From positions 62,001 to 126,000 of the forward strand of contig JAFXLL010000003.1 in NCBI GenBank assembly GCA_017531225.1: 64,000 bases of DNA, in the 5' to 3' direction. Made by a program: the position numbers and the translations under genes. This document shows, piece after piece, positions 62,549 to 64,000 of this stretch. Source of the stretch: Bacteroidales bacterium. GTDB lineage: Bacteria; Bacteroidota; Bacteroidia; Bacteroidales; F082. How positions within the stretch are numbered: position 1 is the stretch's first letter; every line of letters begins with the position of its first letter. The notes beneath the pieces were generated by a model, which worked only from the letters and a program-made list of their open reading frames with translations, had not been told where the DNA came from and did no database searches.

Positions 62549-63073
62549 ATGAGCAAATTAGTTGACGCAACAATCACATGCCCTCATTGCGGCAAAGAAT
62601 ACCCGACAAAGTTGTTTAGAACCATTTGGGGCGAACATGATTCAAATCGCAATATGGTTTTGAATGACAAAATCAATGTTCCCAAATGCCCTCATTGTGG
62701 CTTCTCATTCAAAGCACCCTATCCATTTATGTATGTAGATGTCCATACAGGGTTTGCCGTTTGGTGGGAGCCTCAATATGATGCTGGGATAGATGCTGAT
62801 GCGCAAGGTTATGCACAAATGTTTGGCGCAAGCAGCTACTATGCAACTGCCCCAAGAATTGCAGACTGGGATGAGTTCAAACAAGTTATTAGAGAGTATT
62901 ATCAAGGAAAGCGTGTTGGCGGCAAAATCGAGAAAATGGACGTCGGTGCATTAAAAAGGAGTATGGAGACACAGAAGAAAAGTGGCTGTTTAGGTTCTTT
63001 CGTGATAATCACCCTTGCTTCGATAGCGGCATTGGGCGGTACGTGCTATGGTTTGTATCACCTTTTAATCTGA
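62549..63073 (+). CDS. CpXC-domain zinc-ribbon protein with C-terminal membrane helix
   Basis: 174 residues. The N-terminal CPHCGKEYPTKLFRTIW and the second pair CPHCGFSF form the CpXC zinc ribbon seen in small sensor or adaptor proteins. A WWEPQYDAGIDADAQGYAQM segment follows. The end has a transmembrane helix (CLGSFVIITLASIAALGGT). Probably membrane-anchored with the ribbon in the cytoplasm. It ends 8 nt before the kinase gene. Confidence 0.75.
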   Translation: MSKLVDATITCPHCGKEYPTKLFRTIWGEHDSNRNMVLNDKINVPKCPHCGFSFKAPYPFMYVDVHTGFAVWWEPQYDAGIDADAQGYAQMFGASSYYATAPRIADWDEFKQVIREYYQGKRVGGKIEKMDVGALKRSMETQKKSGCLGSFVIITLASIAALGGTCYGLYHLLI

Positions 63074-63081
63074 GTTGCCTT

Positions 63082-64000
63082 ATGCCCACCCTCAATAAAC
63101 AGCAATCAATCGGGAGTTACACCGTCGCTTTCCCCATCAAGGATAGCACCTACGCCGAGACGTATCGCGTGAAAGATGTATCGGGAAAGAATTATTTCCT
63201 GAAACTCTTCAACTACGCCAAACTGCACCATACTCAGTTTGACGAGAATGGAAACGTTTTGGAACTCGTCATCTCAAAGCGACTAAACCATCCAAATCTA
63301 ACGCACTACCATGACAACGGAGAATTGGTATTGAACGGACAGAAAATGGCTTACATAGTCTATGACTTTATCAGTGGCGAGACGCTTGCCCAAAAGACAG
63401 GACGCGAAAGAGGTTGCTCCGTATATCAAGCCAAGCAATATGTATTGGGAGTGTTGGAAGGCGTAAAGTTTTTGCACAATCTTCCCGAACCTGTCATTCA
63501 CAATGAACTGACAACGGAGAATGTAATGCTTGACATGAAGGACAATATGCCTAAAATAATTGATTTTGGTTATGCTCGATTTTTGCCACAAAATAGGAGC
63601 ACATTCCAGAAAGAAGGCTTGAATCCCTATTATATGGCGCCAGAGGCATTCAATGGTGTGTTTACTGCACAATCAGACCTCTATTCCGTTGGTGCAATGT
63701 TGTATCATCTGCTGTTTGGTATGCCGCCATATTATGTGAGCATCCCTCAATATCAAGCCGACCGTAGTTCTATGGTTGACATTCTTTTGAAAGAGCGACA
63801 AAAGCCTCTGCCAATGCTTATCAAAGACAAGCCCAACATGGATGAGCAATTAGAAAATACACTGCGGAAAGCTTTGGCATGCAATATTGAAGACCGTTTT
63901 AAAACCGCTGACGAGTTCTTCAAGGCCTTGAACAATGAAATGATGGTGGAGGCATTGCCACACCAAACCAAAGTCAAGCCTAAACGAGAAGAAGTCAAAC
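63082..64000 (+). CDS. Serine/threonine protein kinase, partial at right edge
   Basis: At least 306 residues of a Hanks-type kinase. The nucleotide-binding Lys is in NYFLKLF (Lys41), the hinge YIVYDFISGETL, the catalytic loop HNELTTENVM and the metal motif IDFGYARF (Asp161), then YYMAPEAF and SDLYSVGAMLYHLLFG. The canonical HRD Asp is Glu142, unusual. After about residue 295 a Lys-rich linker begins (VKPKREEVK) and the frame runs off the window, so any extra domain is unseen. It may regulate the chaperone module by phosphorylation. Confidence 0.85.
   Translation, partial: MPTLNKQQSIGSYTVAFPIKDSTYAETYRVKDVSGKNYFLKLFNYAKLHHTQFDENGNVLELVISKRLNHPNLTHYHDNGELVLNGQKMAYIVYDFISGETLAQKTGRERGCSVYQAKQYVLGVLEGVKFLHNLPEPVIHNELTTENVMLDMKDNMPKIIDFGYARFLPQNRSTFQKEGLNPYYMAPEAFNGVFTAQSDLYSVGAMLYHLLFGMPPYYVSIPQYQADRSSMVDILLKERQKPLPMLIKDKPNMDEQLENTLRKALACNIEDRFKTADEFFKALNNEMMVEALPHQTKVKPKREEVK

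Overview
The window looks like a chromosome segment of a Bacteroidales bacterium. Many genes are preceded by a TAnnTTTG box, sometimes with a TTG about 18-21 nt upstream, which is the Bacteroidetes promoter. Shine-Dalgarno sites are mostly absent, there is a type IX secretion sorting tail, and the core genes (glmS, parE, gyrA, clpC, cca-miaA, speA, an RluA-type synthase) match that group. A T9SS cargo argues against Bacteroides proper and is compatible with Prevotella-like or other gut/rumen Bacteroidales; the genus is not decided here.

Layout. 1-5.0 kb: glmS (3' end off the left edge), a T9SS cargo protein and a prolyl oligopeptidase. 5.0-6.0 kb: a gene-poor kilobase with two candidate small RNA genes (each with promoter, pairing and terminator) and a frameshifted gene remnant. 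6.0-15.25 kb: a tight five-gene operon encoding a NurA-like nuclease, a HerA-like ATPase, an Hsp90-like GHKL ATPase, a radical SAM protein and a large protein combining alpha-CTD-like repeats, a sigma-region-4-like segment and HARE-HTH-like segments. It is followed by a small ScoMcrA-head-like protein and an ORF6N/PLD-like protein. I read this as an accessory, probably defensive, module that I cannot match to a named system. 16.9-43.1 kb: ordinary chromosome, covering parE and a surface-glycan cluster, amino-sugar salvage (GH109-like, NahK-like and BadF-type kinases), DUF3127, TPR, gyrA, clpC, cca-miaA, speA, alkaline phosphatase, split transketolase and RluA.

43.3-54.2 kb: a mobile island. 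It starts with a tyrosine integrase and carries a minus-strand operon of five tandem DUF6266 paralogues ending in two membrane proteins, one with u-spanin architecture. A secreted nuclease and an M15 endolysin-like peptidase diverge from it. Around 50.03 kb, three perfect 10-bp repeats lie between the two promoters. The island continues into about 3 kb of GC-rich DNA without convincing genes, with 75-bp tandem repeats and two diverged copies of a 0.4-kb element. In these copies one hairpin changes its stem sequence completely but stays complementary, which points to a structured RNA.

54.27-64 kb: a second plus-strand operon, preceded by a 130-nt nested rod hairpin. It encodes a TPR/retropepsin-like periplasmic protein, a J-like membrane protein, a GrpE-like membrane protein, an Hsp70, a HEPN-like protein, a small membrane protein, a CpXC zinc-ribbon protein and a Ser/Thr kinase that runs off the right edge. 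Together they look like a self-contained chaperone/kinase module with a possible RNase effector.

Family calls come from motifs read by eye; no database search was run.
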